The translations under genes were made by a program, and so were the position numbers. A DNA stretch of 64,000 bases from NCBI GenBank assembly GCA_003314535.1, contig POSG01000001.1, positions 372,001 through 436,000 on the forward strand, given 5' to 3'. Under the pieces are notes generated by a model that did not search any database, had not been told where the DNA came from, and worked only from the letters and a program-made list of their open reading frames with translations. This DNA is from Geobacter sp. GTDB taxonomy: Bacteria > Desulfobacterota > Desulfuromonadia > Geobacterales > Geobacteraceae. Of the stretch, positions 25,208 to 33,625 are shown piece after piece. The stretch's first letter is position 1; each line of letters starts with the position of its first letter.

Positions 25208-25235
25208 AAAAAAATAACGGCGAGTCGCCTCGCCG
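25208..25235 (-). terminator. Terminator-like hairpin in the ychF leader
   Basis: On the minus strand CGGCGAG-GCGA-CTCGCCG forms a 7-bp GC-only stem followed by TTATTTTTTT, about 17 nt before the ychF start. It would end read-through from the eCIS operon. It also lies downstream of ychF's own predicted promoter, so it could act as a leader attenuator. Confidence 0.6.
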
Positions 25236-25254
25236 CATGGGGTAAAAGAATGGC

Positions 25255-25282
25255 ATTTTACCACAATGAATATTTTTTTCAA
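25255..25282 (-). promoter_or_regulatory. Predicted sigma-70 promoter of ychF
   Basis: TTGAAA (25282-25277) and TAAAAT (25260-25255) are separated by 16 nt on the minus strand, a good match to the -35/-10 consensus. Confidence 0.5.
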
Positions 25283-25335
25283 CAGCTGTGAAAGGTCGAC
25301 GATTTCCGCCTGATCGTCATTCGAGCATGAGAATT

Positions 25336-25674
25336 TCAGTATTCCAGCGTACCGTCGAACGCCAGGCCGTCCCGGTCGAAAATGCCGCGCAAGCGCTGCA
25401 GTTCCCCGGCGGTGACGTCGCGGTCGAGCACGCGCAGCACGTCCGTCAGGAGCCCGACCGAGCGGACCACTTTTTTCCGGCGGGCATCGCCGGCCACATC
25501 ATCGACGAAGCAGAGCCACGCCAGGGGCTTGCCCGACGCCCCGGGAGCCAAAGACTGCCGGGCCTCGATCTCCGCGAGCCACTGCTCCACGTCCCTGACA
25601 GCTTTACCGGCAAGTATGCGGTCCTGCCATCCATCTCCGGCGTATTCCCTCAGGATAACCTGGTTCGGTTTCAT
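25336..25674 (-). CDS. Small protein at the 3' end of the eCIS operon, unknown
   Basis: The 112-residue protein contains VILREYAGDGWQDRILAG and a helical C-terminus with LTDVLRVLDRDVTAGELQRL. It has no signal peptide or membrane helix. It begins 3 nt after the stop of the caspase-like candidate and is the last gene of the eCIS run. By position it could be a loading chaperone, an immunity or regulatory partner, or a structural accessory. None of these is shown by sequence. Confidence 0.65.
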   Translation of the reverse strand: MKPNQVILREYAGDGWQDRILAGKAVRDVEQWLAEIEARQSLAPGASGKPLAWLCFVDDVAGDARRKKVVRSVGLLTDVLRVLDRDVTAGELQRLRGIFDRDGLAFDGTLEY

Positions 25675-25677
25675 GGC

Positions 25678-26361
25678 CTATGTCCCTTTTTCGGTTTCCC
25701 ACGGCGTCTTCTCGGTGGAGTACGCGGTACGGGTATAGGCATAGACAGTGCTCCCCGACTGGTCGGCCATGAGCTGGGGAATGGAGCCGTTGCCCACGTT
25801 GCAGGAAAGGATCCAGATGTCAGCCTTGCCGTAGAACTTACCGGAATTGAAATAGGGAAGCCAGGTGCTCTTGTTGGATACCTTCAGGTTCAGCTCGTCG
25901 CTCACGTCCGGGCCGTCGCCGGACCCGGTGGCCAGCATGTCCCTGTTGCCGTGCCCGCCGATGATCAGCTGCCGGATGCGCCGGCGCTCCTTGGCCGGGT
26001 CCAGGCTGAGCTTGGTCGCCAGGTCGGCCAGGGAGACGTGGCGCTGGGCATTGAAGCGCTTGGCCGCCTTTTCGCAAAAACCGTTGTCCCATTTCGGATC
26101 TTTCGGTTTCTCCACGGTGGCGATGTCCACGGCATCGCCGCTGGGATCACCGTTGGGCTGCTTGGGATCGAACTTCTTCACTCCCTCGGGCACGCCCTCG
26201 CCGCCGTTGTCGTCCGATTTCTTCTTGTCCGCGGCCGGCTCGCCGCGCAGCGTTTCGCGGACCTGGTGGTTGTCGCAGTGCGACAGGTGGTTCGGCAGCA
26301 CTGACGGCAGGCGCGCACCCGCCTCTTTCCTTAACTGTTCAGCATGAATGGGGTATGCCAT
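25678..26361 (-). CDS. Candidate eCIS payload with caspase-like His/Cys pattern
   Basis: The 227-residue protein has an N-terminal 90 residues rich in charged residues, Pro and Gly, probably unstructured. The C-terminal part has RQLIIGGHGNRDM with His137, and about 50 residues later ADIWILSCNVGNGS with Cys187, followed by LMADQSGSTVYAYT. A Gly-His-Gly loop, then a hydrophobic strand ending in Ser-Cys, then a small strand is the layout of clan CD (caspase-like) proteases and DUF4347-type domains. Location at the end of the injection-system operon fits a cargo protein. Assignment to a protease family is inference. Confidence 0.6.
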   Translation of the reverse strand: MAYPIHAEQLRKEAGARLPSVLPNHLSHCDNHQVRETLRGEPAADKKKSDDNGGEGVPEGVKKFDPKQPNGDPSGDAVDIATVEKPKDPKWDNGFCEKAAKRFNAQRHVSLADLATKLSLDPAKERRRIRQLIIGGHGNRDMLATGSGDGPDVSDELNLKVSNKSTWLPYFNSGKFYGKADIWILSCNVGNGSIPQLMADQSGSTVYAYTRTAYSTEKTPWETEKGT

Positions 26362-26386
26362 GTGTAACCTCCCCGGGGTTGCTCCT

Positions 26387-29239
26387 TCACCCCGATATGA
26401 CCAGACCCATATTGGCGGCCCGCTCGGAGCGTCCGGCGGGAACGAGGTTCATGATGACCGCTTCCCCTTCCCCACGGTTGCCCACATAGATGGATGTAGT
26501 GCCCATCACAAGCGCAGCGCGTGCAGCTGTCACCTCGAAAACCGATGCAGACAGGCTGGTGTTCAGGAACGCCATCTGGCTGTCCGAGCTGAGGAAGGTC
26601 AGGTCACTCAGCAGGGCGCTGGAGAAAAGGGCCGGAAGCGTTCCTCCGTTGCCGGCGACGATTTCCACCAGGCGCTGGCGGGTGGCCGAGCTGAAATCCA
26701 TCCTGGTCATGCGGCACCCCGTGACCCGGAAGGTGGTCCCCAGTCCTGCGCAATTCACCCGCCCCTGCTTCACCAGCGCATCGAGATTCTTGACGGTATC
26801 ATCCGGCATCGTGCCCGCGGGCTGGACACCGTAGAGGGTGACAATTCCCAGGATGTCGCAGTCCGACAGCATCCAGTCGGCGCTTGCATCAATGATGGAA
26901 AGGGCAGCGGCTGGGCGTTCACGCACCGCCTCGACGCGGATCTTCGCCAGTGCCGCGGCCAGCTGCGCCTCCGGCGCTTCAGCCTGGCGCAGGAGGGCAA
27001 TCAGCCCCAGGTAGCTCTGGCGCTCACGGACCGCCAGGTTTGCGGCCATGGCCCTCACCCGGTCATTGATGGCAGTTGACAGGTTCTGTCGCTCCTGTTC
27101 GCCCATGACGGCCAGGGCCTTGGCCGCATCCGCGACTTTCCTTTCGAAGACGTTCCGGTCCGCCCGACGGAAGAGATCGGCCAGGGCCGGGTGGAGGTCC
27201 AGGATCCTCAGGGGAATTTCGGTGCTTGCCGGGCCGGACGCCTCCAGCTCCAGGCAGCGCATGGCGACTGTGCCCGCGTCTGCCACCCGCACCAGCGCCC
27301 CTTCGGTGATGAAACCGTAAACCGCAAGCCCCCTCAGGCAAACATCGCTGCAGGCATCGAAGACGAGTGCGCCGGTCGGATTGTCCTGTGTCACGATTTC
27401 CATGTCCGAAAGGCAGATCGCCGCGAATCCCTTGAAGAGAGCAGGCTCCTTCTGCAGGTGGAGCCGCGTCCCGTGTCCGCACCCGGTCAGGCACAGGTGG
27501 ACACCCGCTTCCTTCGGCGCGATCGCGTAACCGGCGAACTCGTGGTCCCCGGGCAGGAGGCAGAGGCAGATATCCGGCTCACCCTTTTCGATGAGTTTCT
27601 TGAGGGCCTCTTCCAGGGTTGCGAACATACCCCCCTGCCCGACGGTGATCCGGCAGCCGCCGCCGGACGGACGGGCGCAGAGGGCGTCAAGGGCATCCTG
27701 GACCGTGTCGATCCCCGGCTGGTTCAGATAGGTGCAGGTACTTCCCGGCTTGTACGACACGTGGCCCGCCCGGATGTCGCAGAGCAGCTTCAGGGCATCC
27801 GCAACGGTATTGACGATCCTGCCTTGATAGATGCTCGTGTCGCACGGCTTGGGAAAGGCCACGTGCTCGGCGGCCAGTTGGCAGAGGCGGTTGAGGGCCT
27901 TCTCCACGTTGTCGTGGGTGGCGTTGAACAGCCCGCTGGAGCAGGTGGTGGCATACCCCACGTCGTGGGCATGGAGATCGGTGAGGGGCGGGAACCGGTG
28001 CCGGCGCTTGTCGGCGTCGCTGTCGAAGGCGACCACGGTGCCGTCCGCCAGGACCCGGGCCAGGCGGAAGTAGTGGTGGGCGATCCCCCGCGGCTCAGCA
28101 CCGCTGACCACCACATCTCCCGGATCCAGCACCGCTTCGCGCACCGGCGCCAGCCAGAAGTCTCCGGGCACGAAGGTCTTCCCCGCCAGGTCCAGCGTGA
28201 GCTGTAGCGCCTCCAGGTTTATCCGGATTGCCGTTCCCAGGGTGACGTGGCCGGGTGCGGCATCGGAGCCGCCGGTGGTCAGCTCCGTCCCCCGGTCGCA
28301 CCCGGCGGTGAGGGACCAGGTGGCGCCCGTACGGGACAGGTCGCAGTAGCCGTCCCAGCGGCGGACAAATTCCTTGGGCGGCGCAGCAGGGATCTCGTAA
28401 GAAGTCCTGACGACACCGTGAGTCGGCGTAAAGCCCGTTCCCGGAAAGAGTCCAAGGTGCTTCTCCGTGGTCAGGTCATGGAACTCGTAAACGAACTTGG
28501 AGGACACGAACCCCGGCGGCATTTTCTCCACCGGCAGAGCTTCGTACTGCTCGGCGCCGTTCTCGCCGGACCACTTGAGGACCAGGCGGGAAGGGTTTGC
28601 AGCCTCGCCATCAATGGCATGGACCTCCAGCCGGAACAGGTAGCTGCCGACCCTTCCCTTGCCGGCGGAGATCAGCCCGGCGCAGGGATCGCAGGGGTCG
28701 CCGGCCTCAAGGCTGGTGTGGAGCGACAGGGACAGGGCGGCGTTGCCCCGGTGCGGGATGGCGGTTTCGGGATTGACCGACTCCGGGCAGGTCTTCACCT
28801 GGAGCATGGCCTGGGAGCGGGTGCAGGTGTCGGCGCCGTGGAGCCCCGGGTCCCTCAGGTCGCCGTCCTCCAGCGATGTCACGGTCCGGTCCCAGACGTC
28901 GGCATAGACGATGTAGGGTCCCGTGACAGGCAACGGGGGATATCCCGGCAGGTCGGGCTGGGCATTTGCGGCAAAGGGAACGCTCCCGGGCAGTTCCGCC
29001 CGGACGCCGTCCACGTACAGGTCGCCCGGCTGGATCTTCCGGTCGGAAGTGATGGAAACGGCGCCGTTCCGCGGCGAGCCGTCACCGACCACGTCGGCCA
29101 GCGCCCGGACGAGTTGCTCCCGGCAGATGGCCACCAGTTCGTTCCAGTCGGCATCGGTGATCATCCGGCCCTGCTGCTGGTGAATGCCTGAATAGCGCTT
29201 GCCAGGCTGGAAACTGTCACGCGATATCTGAGTTTTCAT
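26387..29239 (-). CDS. DUF6519-type eCIS protein with beta-helix, putative tail fibre/receptor-binding part
   Basis: The 950-residue protein starts with SRDSFQPGKRYSGIHQQQGRM, then DADWNELV, the DUF6519 signature found in eCIS and tailocin loci. The N-terminal third contains many beta strands and Cys residues. From about residue 505 a GQGGMFATLEEAL unit precedes a series of short strands of parallel beta-helix character (SDMEIVTQD, VCLRGLAVYG, VAMRCLELEA), then helices and a second strand-rich end. It is located at the distal end of the operon and probably forms an outer appendage such as a fibre. Confidence 0.72.
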   Translation of the reverse strand: MKTQISRDSFQPGKRYSGIHQQQGRMITDADWNELVAICREQLVRALADVVGDGSPRNGAVSITSDRKIQPGDLYVDGVRAELPGSVPFAANAQPDLPGYPPLPVTGPYIVYADVWDRTVTSLEDGDLRDPGLHGADTCTRSQAMLQVKTCPESVNPETAIPHRGNAALSLSLHTSLEAGDPCDPCAGLISAGKGRVGSYLFRLEVHAIDGEAANPSRLVLKWSGENGAEQYEALPVEKMPPGFVSSKFVYEFHDLTTEKHLGLFPGTGFTPTHGVVRTSYEIPAAPPKEFVRRWDGYCDLSRTGATWSLTAGCDRGTELTTGGSDAAPGHVTLGTAIRINLEALQLTLDLAGKTFVPGDFWLAPVREAVLDPGDVVVSGAEPRGIAHHYFRLARVLADGTVVAFDSDADKRRHRFPPLTDLHAHDVGYATTCSSGLFNATHDNVEKALNRLCQLAAEHVAFPKPCDTSIYQGRIVNTVADALKLLCDIRAGHVSYKPGSTCTYLNQPGIDTVQDALDALCARPSGGGCRITVGQGGMFATLEEALKKLIEKGEPDICLCLLPGDHEFAGYAIAPKEAGVHLCLTGCGHGTRLHLQKEPALFKGFAAICLSDMEIVTQDNPTGALVFDACSDVCLRGLAVYGFITEGALVRVADAGTVAMRCLELEASGPASTEIPLRILDLHPALADLFRRADRNVFERKVADAAKALAVMGEQERQNLSTAINDRVRAMAANLAVRERQSYLGLIALLRQAEAPEAQLAAALAKIRVEAVRERPAAALSIIDASADWMLSDCDILGIVTLYGVQPAGTMPDDTVKNLDALVKQGRVNCAGLGTTFRVTGCRMTRMDFSSATRQRLVEIVAGNGGTLPALFSSALLSDLTFLSSDSQMAFLNTSLSASVFEVTAARAALVMGTTSIYVGNRGEGEAVIMNLVPAGRSERAANMGLVISG

Positions 29240-29261
29240 GGGTTACCCCTCGGTTCGAGAA

Positions 29262-30770
29262 TCACTGCTGTTCGCACGGCGGGTGCGGCGCCCGGTGCAG
29301 GCGGAGATCCGGCACGATGACCGCCTCCATCCCCACGGGGATGAACTCTTTGAGCTTGTCCAGCACAGCTGCCATAAGCAGGCTGTAACGCCAGCCGTGA
29401 TGTGCGCCCATCTCACCGCCGTCCTCGGCGCCGAAACGCACCGACTCCGGAGTGGCTGGATGGAGCACGGCACACCCGGGCTCGCCGAACCGGGCAATGC
29501 GGCGCACCACCGCCCCCCCCACGTCGAATTCGAAGGAATAGAAGACCGGACGCTCGGTGCAATTGCGGAAGGCAAGCAGCCCCGGTGCCGAAAGTCCGGG
29601 GGGAATCCGGGAAAACCGGATGCAGTGCGGCAGTTCCTTAGCCGCCGCAGCCAGCGCCACCATTCCGTCAAAGATGCAGTCGCTGGCCTGGAGCCGTCCG
29701 CACGACAAACCGTCGAGCACCGTGCAGTATTCCAGCCGCGCAAGGCCCGGAACAGCCATTTTGCCCACCAGGCAATCCTCCGCCGTCACCACCGGGGTTT
29801 CCATTGTACCTGCAGGGACGGTGACCTCCAGGGCGCGCACTGCGCACCGTCTGAGCCTGACGCTCCCGGCAACCACCTTCAGGGTGCCGTCGATGACCAG
29901 ATCCTCGATCAGCTTCTCCTTCCTGGTATCAATGAGCGTGTCACCCTGGACGGGGAAGAGTCCCGGCTCGAAGAATCCCAGGGGCGGGGGCGCGTGGAGG
30001 ACCACCCGCTTGGGGTGGATGTGGCCCTGCCGCCAGTCGGGGGTGCGCAGGTCAGCGGTGCGGCGGGAAACATCGTCGAAGCTCCCGGGAAAACAGGGGG
30101 CGCCGTGGACATTCACCTGCCGCCACCAGGTCGGTTTCCCGGCAAAACTGGTAAGCTTGGCCGCCGGATTGGCGGGGAACTCGTCCGCAGCGACCGCCAC
30201 CTCCATGGCCCGCGCGGGAAAGCGCAGATCCGGGGTCGCCGCCGGGAGGTCGGGGTGGCGCGCCGCCCACAGGGGATGGCGCCGGAACCCGTCGAAAGCG
30301 GCATCCTCCCCCAGTGCCCCGGCCGGCAGCAGCGGCATGGCCAGGCGGGGCGTCACGGCGGTCCGCCGCCATCCTTCCACTATCTCCGCCTCCATCCGGC
30401 CTACGGCTTCGGCAATCTGCTCGATGGCAGTCAGGGTCCCCTTGCGCTGCCGCCACGCCACGGCATTGGCCACCTCGTCGCGCCTGCCCCGCTCGTCGGG
30501 GGAAACCAGGCTCACGTCCAGCAGCTGGGCGAAAAAGGGCAGCAGCCAGGGCTGGCAGGCGCGTCCCTCCGCCGGGTTGTCCGGAAACGAGTCGGCCAGG
30601 CGCTGGTCCAGGGTGGCGCGGATCCGGTCCAGCAGTTCGCCGCAGGCGTCCAGGTACCTGGCCAGATCCCCCGCTCCGCCGGCCTCGCTGCCGTCGCGGG
30701 TACGGTACACCTCCGGGAGCATGCCGTGGAGCTGCCTGCCTGTCGCGGTTTTGGGTTTTTCATCTGCCAT
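29262..30770 (-). CDS. Phage tail protein I-like (TIGR02242-type) protein with C-terminal beta-helix
   Basis: The 502-residue protein begins with an 18-residue leader, then MLPEVYRTRDG and a helical tail-protein-I-like domain (about 20-150; FFAQLLDVSLVS, AWRQRKGTLTAIEQIAEAVG), the piece linking baseplate to fibre in P2-like tails. Residues about 270-430 are strand-rich with small repeated units (VVTAEDCLVGKMAVP, LARLEYCTVLDGLSCGRLQASDCIFD), a beta-helix pattern. It probably sits at the baseplate rim and holds the fibre. It lies between the J-like baseplate gene and the DUF6519 gene. Confidence 0.75.
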   Translation of the reverse strand: MADEKPKTATGRQLHGMLPEVYRTRDGSEAGGAGDLARYLDACGELLDRIRATLDQRLADSFPDNPAEGRACQPWLLPFFAQLLDVSLVSPDERGRRDEVANAVAWRQRKGTLTAIEQIAEAVGRMEAEIVEGWRRTAVTPRLAMPLLPAGALGEDAAFDGFRRHPLWAARHPDLPAATPDLRFPARAMEVAVAADEFPANPAAKLTSFAGKPTWWRQVNVHGAPCFPGSFDDVSRRTADLRTPDWRQGHIHPKRVVLHAPPPLGFFEPGLFPVQGDTLIDTRKEKLIEDLVIDGTLKVVAGSVRLRRCAVRALEVTVPAGTMETPVVTAEDCLVGKMAVPGLARLEYCTVLDGLSCGRLQASDCIFDGMVALAAAAKELPHCIRFSRIPPGLSAPGLLAFRNCTERPVFYSFEFDVGGAVVRRIARFGEPGCAVLHPATPESVRFGAEDGGEMGAHHGWRYSLLMAAVLDKLKEFIPVGMEAVIVPDLRLHRAPHPPCEQQ

Positions 30771-30787
30771 GATCGACTCCGGGTTAT

Positions 30788-33625
30788 CTAACGTATCCAG
30801 CCTGAATCCGTGCTGCCTTCCACCTCTTGTTCAACGGACACCCTGAGCTGCCCCAGGGTCAGCACCTCCCGGTCGGCGACCGGCTCCCGCCGCACAGTGC
30901 GGTCGCCGTTTATGACCGCAACCGAATGCTCCACCCCGGCGCTCCCTTCAACCACCCGGTACACCTCGCTCAGGAACAGGTCCTGCCCCAGTTTCCGTTT
31001 CCGGAGCGAGAAGGACTCCTGCAGCGCACCTTTCACCGCGGCCGTCACCAGGTCGGGATTGCGGCCGCTCTCCACGGTCAGCAGCACCTCCAGGGAAAAG
31101 GTGCGCGGAACATAGGGGAGCACCGTCACCTCCACCCCGGGCAGGGCATGGGCAACCAGGAACTCGGCCAGGGGTGCGGCGAGCGTTCCCAATCCCCCGC
31201 CCCCGGCCGGCACCACCACGACCTCCACCCTGTCGTTTCTGCCCAGCCCGGCCGGCCGGGAAAAGGCCCGGGCCTGCCAGACGCTGCTCTGCCCGGTGGC
31301 CAGCCAGGCGAAGTCTTCCAGGGAGACCGCCCGCTCCAGGGTGAGGAGCGTTGCCGGCGCGTTCTCCCGCAGCGACTCCGCCCCTTCCCGGTCGTTGCCG
31401 CCGGTGGCCGGCAGGGGCTGGCGCACCCTGTCCACCAGGCGGTGGGGCCTGGCCGGCTTCACCAGGCTGCCGGCGGGCAGGTTGCCGCCGAGGCCGGTCC
31501 CCGCACGGAACACGGCCCGCACGTTATTGATCCCGGTGGGAAGGCGCCGGCCCTTCGTCCCGTCGCCGAAGGTGACCAGGAGATGCCCCGCCTCGGTCAT
31601 GTGCACCGTGTAGTGCGGATCGGCAGGGCCGGAGGATGCGAAGCTTTCCACCTGCCGCCATTTCCGCCCGGCCACCGACAGGTCCATTGCGGCCCTGACT
31701 CCGGCGGACTGGGTCGGATCGGCCACGAACGACACGCCCGCCTCCGCCAGGACGAAAGACTGGCCGGCGCGGGTGGCATCGCCGCTGCCCAGGACCTTTT
31801 CCCCTTTGCCTTCTCCGTGGCCGGCCAGGACCACGTTGCCGACAATGAGGGTGTTGCCGCGGGTGAACCCCGCCCCCAGGTCACGGGAGATGACGAGGGC
31901 GCCACCCTCCAGCCCGGCCACGGTAGCGTGGAAGGAGGCAGCCGGTTCATCGTTTCGCTCCACCACGATGACCCGGCCCTTCTCCAATGCAGCGGGCGCA
32001 ACTTCGAGCGGGATGCGGTTTCCGGCCAGGGGCAGGCTGTTGTCCCGCCAGCCGACCGGGCGGAGCGCGTCCTTGAAGTGGGCGTAGACCCTGGTCTCGG
32101 CAAGGAAGAAATCACCGCCTCCCCGGTCCGTCCAGCCACCTTCCGCGGTCAATGTCGCCTCTTCCCGTTCCAGATCGACACTCACCGACGCCAGGCGCGC
32201 CCAGGCGGCCTGGTGTCCCGTTACCACCACGGCAAGGTCGCCGGCGGTGGTCTTCTTCGGTTTGCCCGTTACAATTGCGGCGGGCAGATGGCCGTCCTTC
32301 TTCTCCAGGTAGCTGTCGGTCCGCCACGCTCCGGAGCCCACCGGCGGGACCAGCAGGGTCTGGGCGTTGTCAAGGGGGAAGGCGTGATCGCTCTTCAGCC
32401 ACGAGACCGTCAGAATGGTATAACCCTTGCGCAGATGGCTGCTGTCCGCGGGATGATAGCGCGCAGCGGTCACGGTGTAGAACGGCAGGTGCTTGATCTT
32501 CTTGCCATCGACGACCTCATGGGCGACCCGCAGCCCGGCAAGCCGTGACCAGTCGCCGGCCACCCGGAGGGCGTAGATAACCGCGTCCGGTTGGTGAACG
32601 GGGCGCTCCTCCTGGGCGCTTACCGTGATGGTGACCGGATATCCGACCCATGCCGTGTCCAGCCTCAGGGGACCCACATTCGTGTCCAGGACCAGCCGCT
32701 TCCCCTGAACCGAGACGACGCGGCGATAACGGCAGCCGGCCCCGTCGCTCACCAGGATCACCATGCCGGGCAGGAGCCCTTCCGGTTCGCCGGTCAGGCG
32801 GAGAACCCGTTCCACCTCGGCCCCTTTTGCCGCCAGGCCCCTGGGCGCGAGCCTTTCGGCCGGCTTGGCGTGGATCAGCGTGTAACCCTTGCGCAGCCGG
32901 CTGGAAAGCCGCGGCGTGACCCGAACTTCCGTGTTTCCGGCCACGGTTCTGGTCCCTTCGATGAGGTATGCCCGGAGGATGCCGCTCTGCTCGTCCTCCA
33001 GGACCAGGGGCTCGCCGGTCTTCAGGTCCGCCACCTCCCCTTCCAGCAGCAGGGTGTGCCCACCGAATCGCTCCTGGTTCCTGTCGTGGCCGGCCGGCCG
33101 GAGTGCATTCAGGAGCGGATCGAGCTTCAGCTCTTCCAGGGTCTCGAAAACGACCGGCGCGCTTCCGTCAGCCGGGACGTGTTTCACGGCGAAACCCGCC
33201 GGCAGGGTCCCCACCTCCTTCGCCTCGATGACCAGCCGGGTGGCAGCCGATGCGGGCGGCGCCGGGTGGTAGTCGATCATCTCCACCAGCCGCCGCAGCG
33301 AGTCCCACTGGGTGGCGGTGCCCAGGAACCCCTCGTTGGCGTAGGCATCCAGGTGCTCGGCCAGCACGTGCGACGAGCGGGCCAGGACCCGGGCAATCTC
33401 CCAGGCCCAGTCCCGTCGGGAGGCACGGTACTGCTCCAGCATCCGCTCCTGGCGCTCCCCCTCCGACTCGGCCACGGGAATGCCGTTTACCTCCCGCCAG
33501 TGGGCGAATCTTTCGGCCAGCCCGGCCCTGAGCAATTCCAGGAAGGTGACGGCATTGCCGTCCACGTACCTGAAGCGGCGCAGTCCGGCACGGTTCCAGC
33601 GGGTCAGGTCGGTTCCGGTGCTCAT
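30788..33625 (-). CDS. Large baseplate protein, J/gp47-like (Pvc12-like)
   Basis: The 945-residue baseplate wedge component has an N-terminal helical segment (LTRWNRAGLRRFRYVDGNAVTFL), long strand-rich repeats in the centre, and a baseplate-J-like C-terminus (RTFSLEVLLTVESGRNPDLV, later RKRKLGQDLFLSEVYRVVEG and VEHSVAVI). The start ATG at 33625 overlaps the stop of the preceding gene (ATGA). A longer open frame into that gene is ignored because it would overlap a well-supported CDS. It is expected to join the hub to the sheath during assembly. Confidence 0.8.
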   Translation of the reverse strand: MSTGTDLTRWNRAGLRRFRYVDGNAVTFLELLRAGLAERFAHWREVNGIPVAESEGERQERMLEQYRASRRDWAWEIARVLARSSHVLAEHLDAYANEGFLGTATQWDSLRRLVEMIDYHPAPPASAATRLVIEAKEVGTLPAGFAVKHVPADGSAPVVFETLEELKLDPLLNALRPAGHDRNQERFGGHTLLLEGEVADLKTGEPLVLEDEQSGILRAYLIEGTRTVAGNTEVRVTPRLSSRLRKGYTLIHAKPAERLAPRGLAAKGAEVERVLRLTGEPEGLLPGMVILVSDGAGCRYRRVVSVQGKRLVLDTNVGPLRLDTAWVGYPVTITVSAQEERPVHQPDAVIYALRVAGDWSRLAGLRVAHEVVDGKKIKHLPFYTVTAARYHPADSSHLRKGYTILTVSWLKSDHAFPLDNAQTLLVPPVGSGAWRTDSYLEKKDGHLPAAIVTGKPKKTTAGDLAVVVTGHQAAWARLASVSVDLEREEATLTAEGGWTDRGGGDFFLAETRVYAHFKDALRPVGWRDNSLPLAGNRIPLEVAPAALEKGRVIVVERNDEPAASFHATVAGLEGGALVISRDLGAGFTRGNTLIVGNVVLAGHGEGKGEKVLGSGDATRAGQSFVLAEAGVSFVADPTQSAGVRAAMDLSVAGRKWRQVESFASSGPADPHYTVHMTEAGHLLVTFGDGTKGRRLPTGINNVRAVFRAGTGLGGNLPAGSLVKPARPHRLVDRVRQPLPATGGNDREGAESLRENAPATLLTLERAVSLEDFAWLATGQSSVWQARAFSRPAGLGRNDRVEVVVVPAGGGGLGTLAAPLAEFLVAHALPGVEVTVLPYVPRTFSLEVLLTVESGRNPDLVTAAVKGALQESFSLRKRKLGQDLFLSEVYRVVEGSAGVEHSVAVINGDRTVRREPVADREVLTLGQLRVSVEQEVEGSTDSGWIR

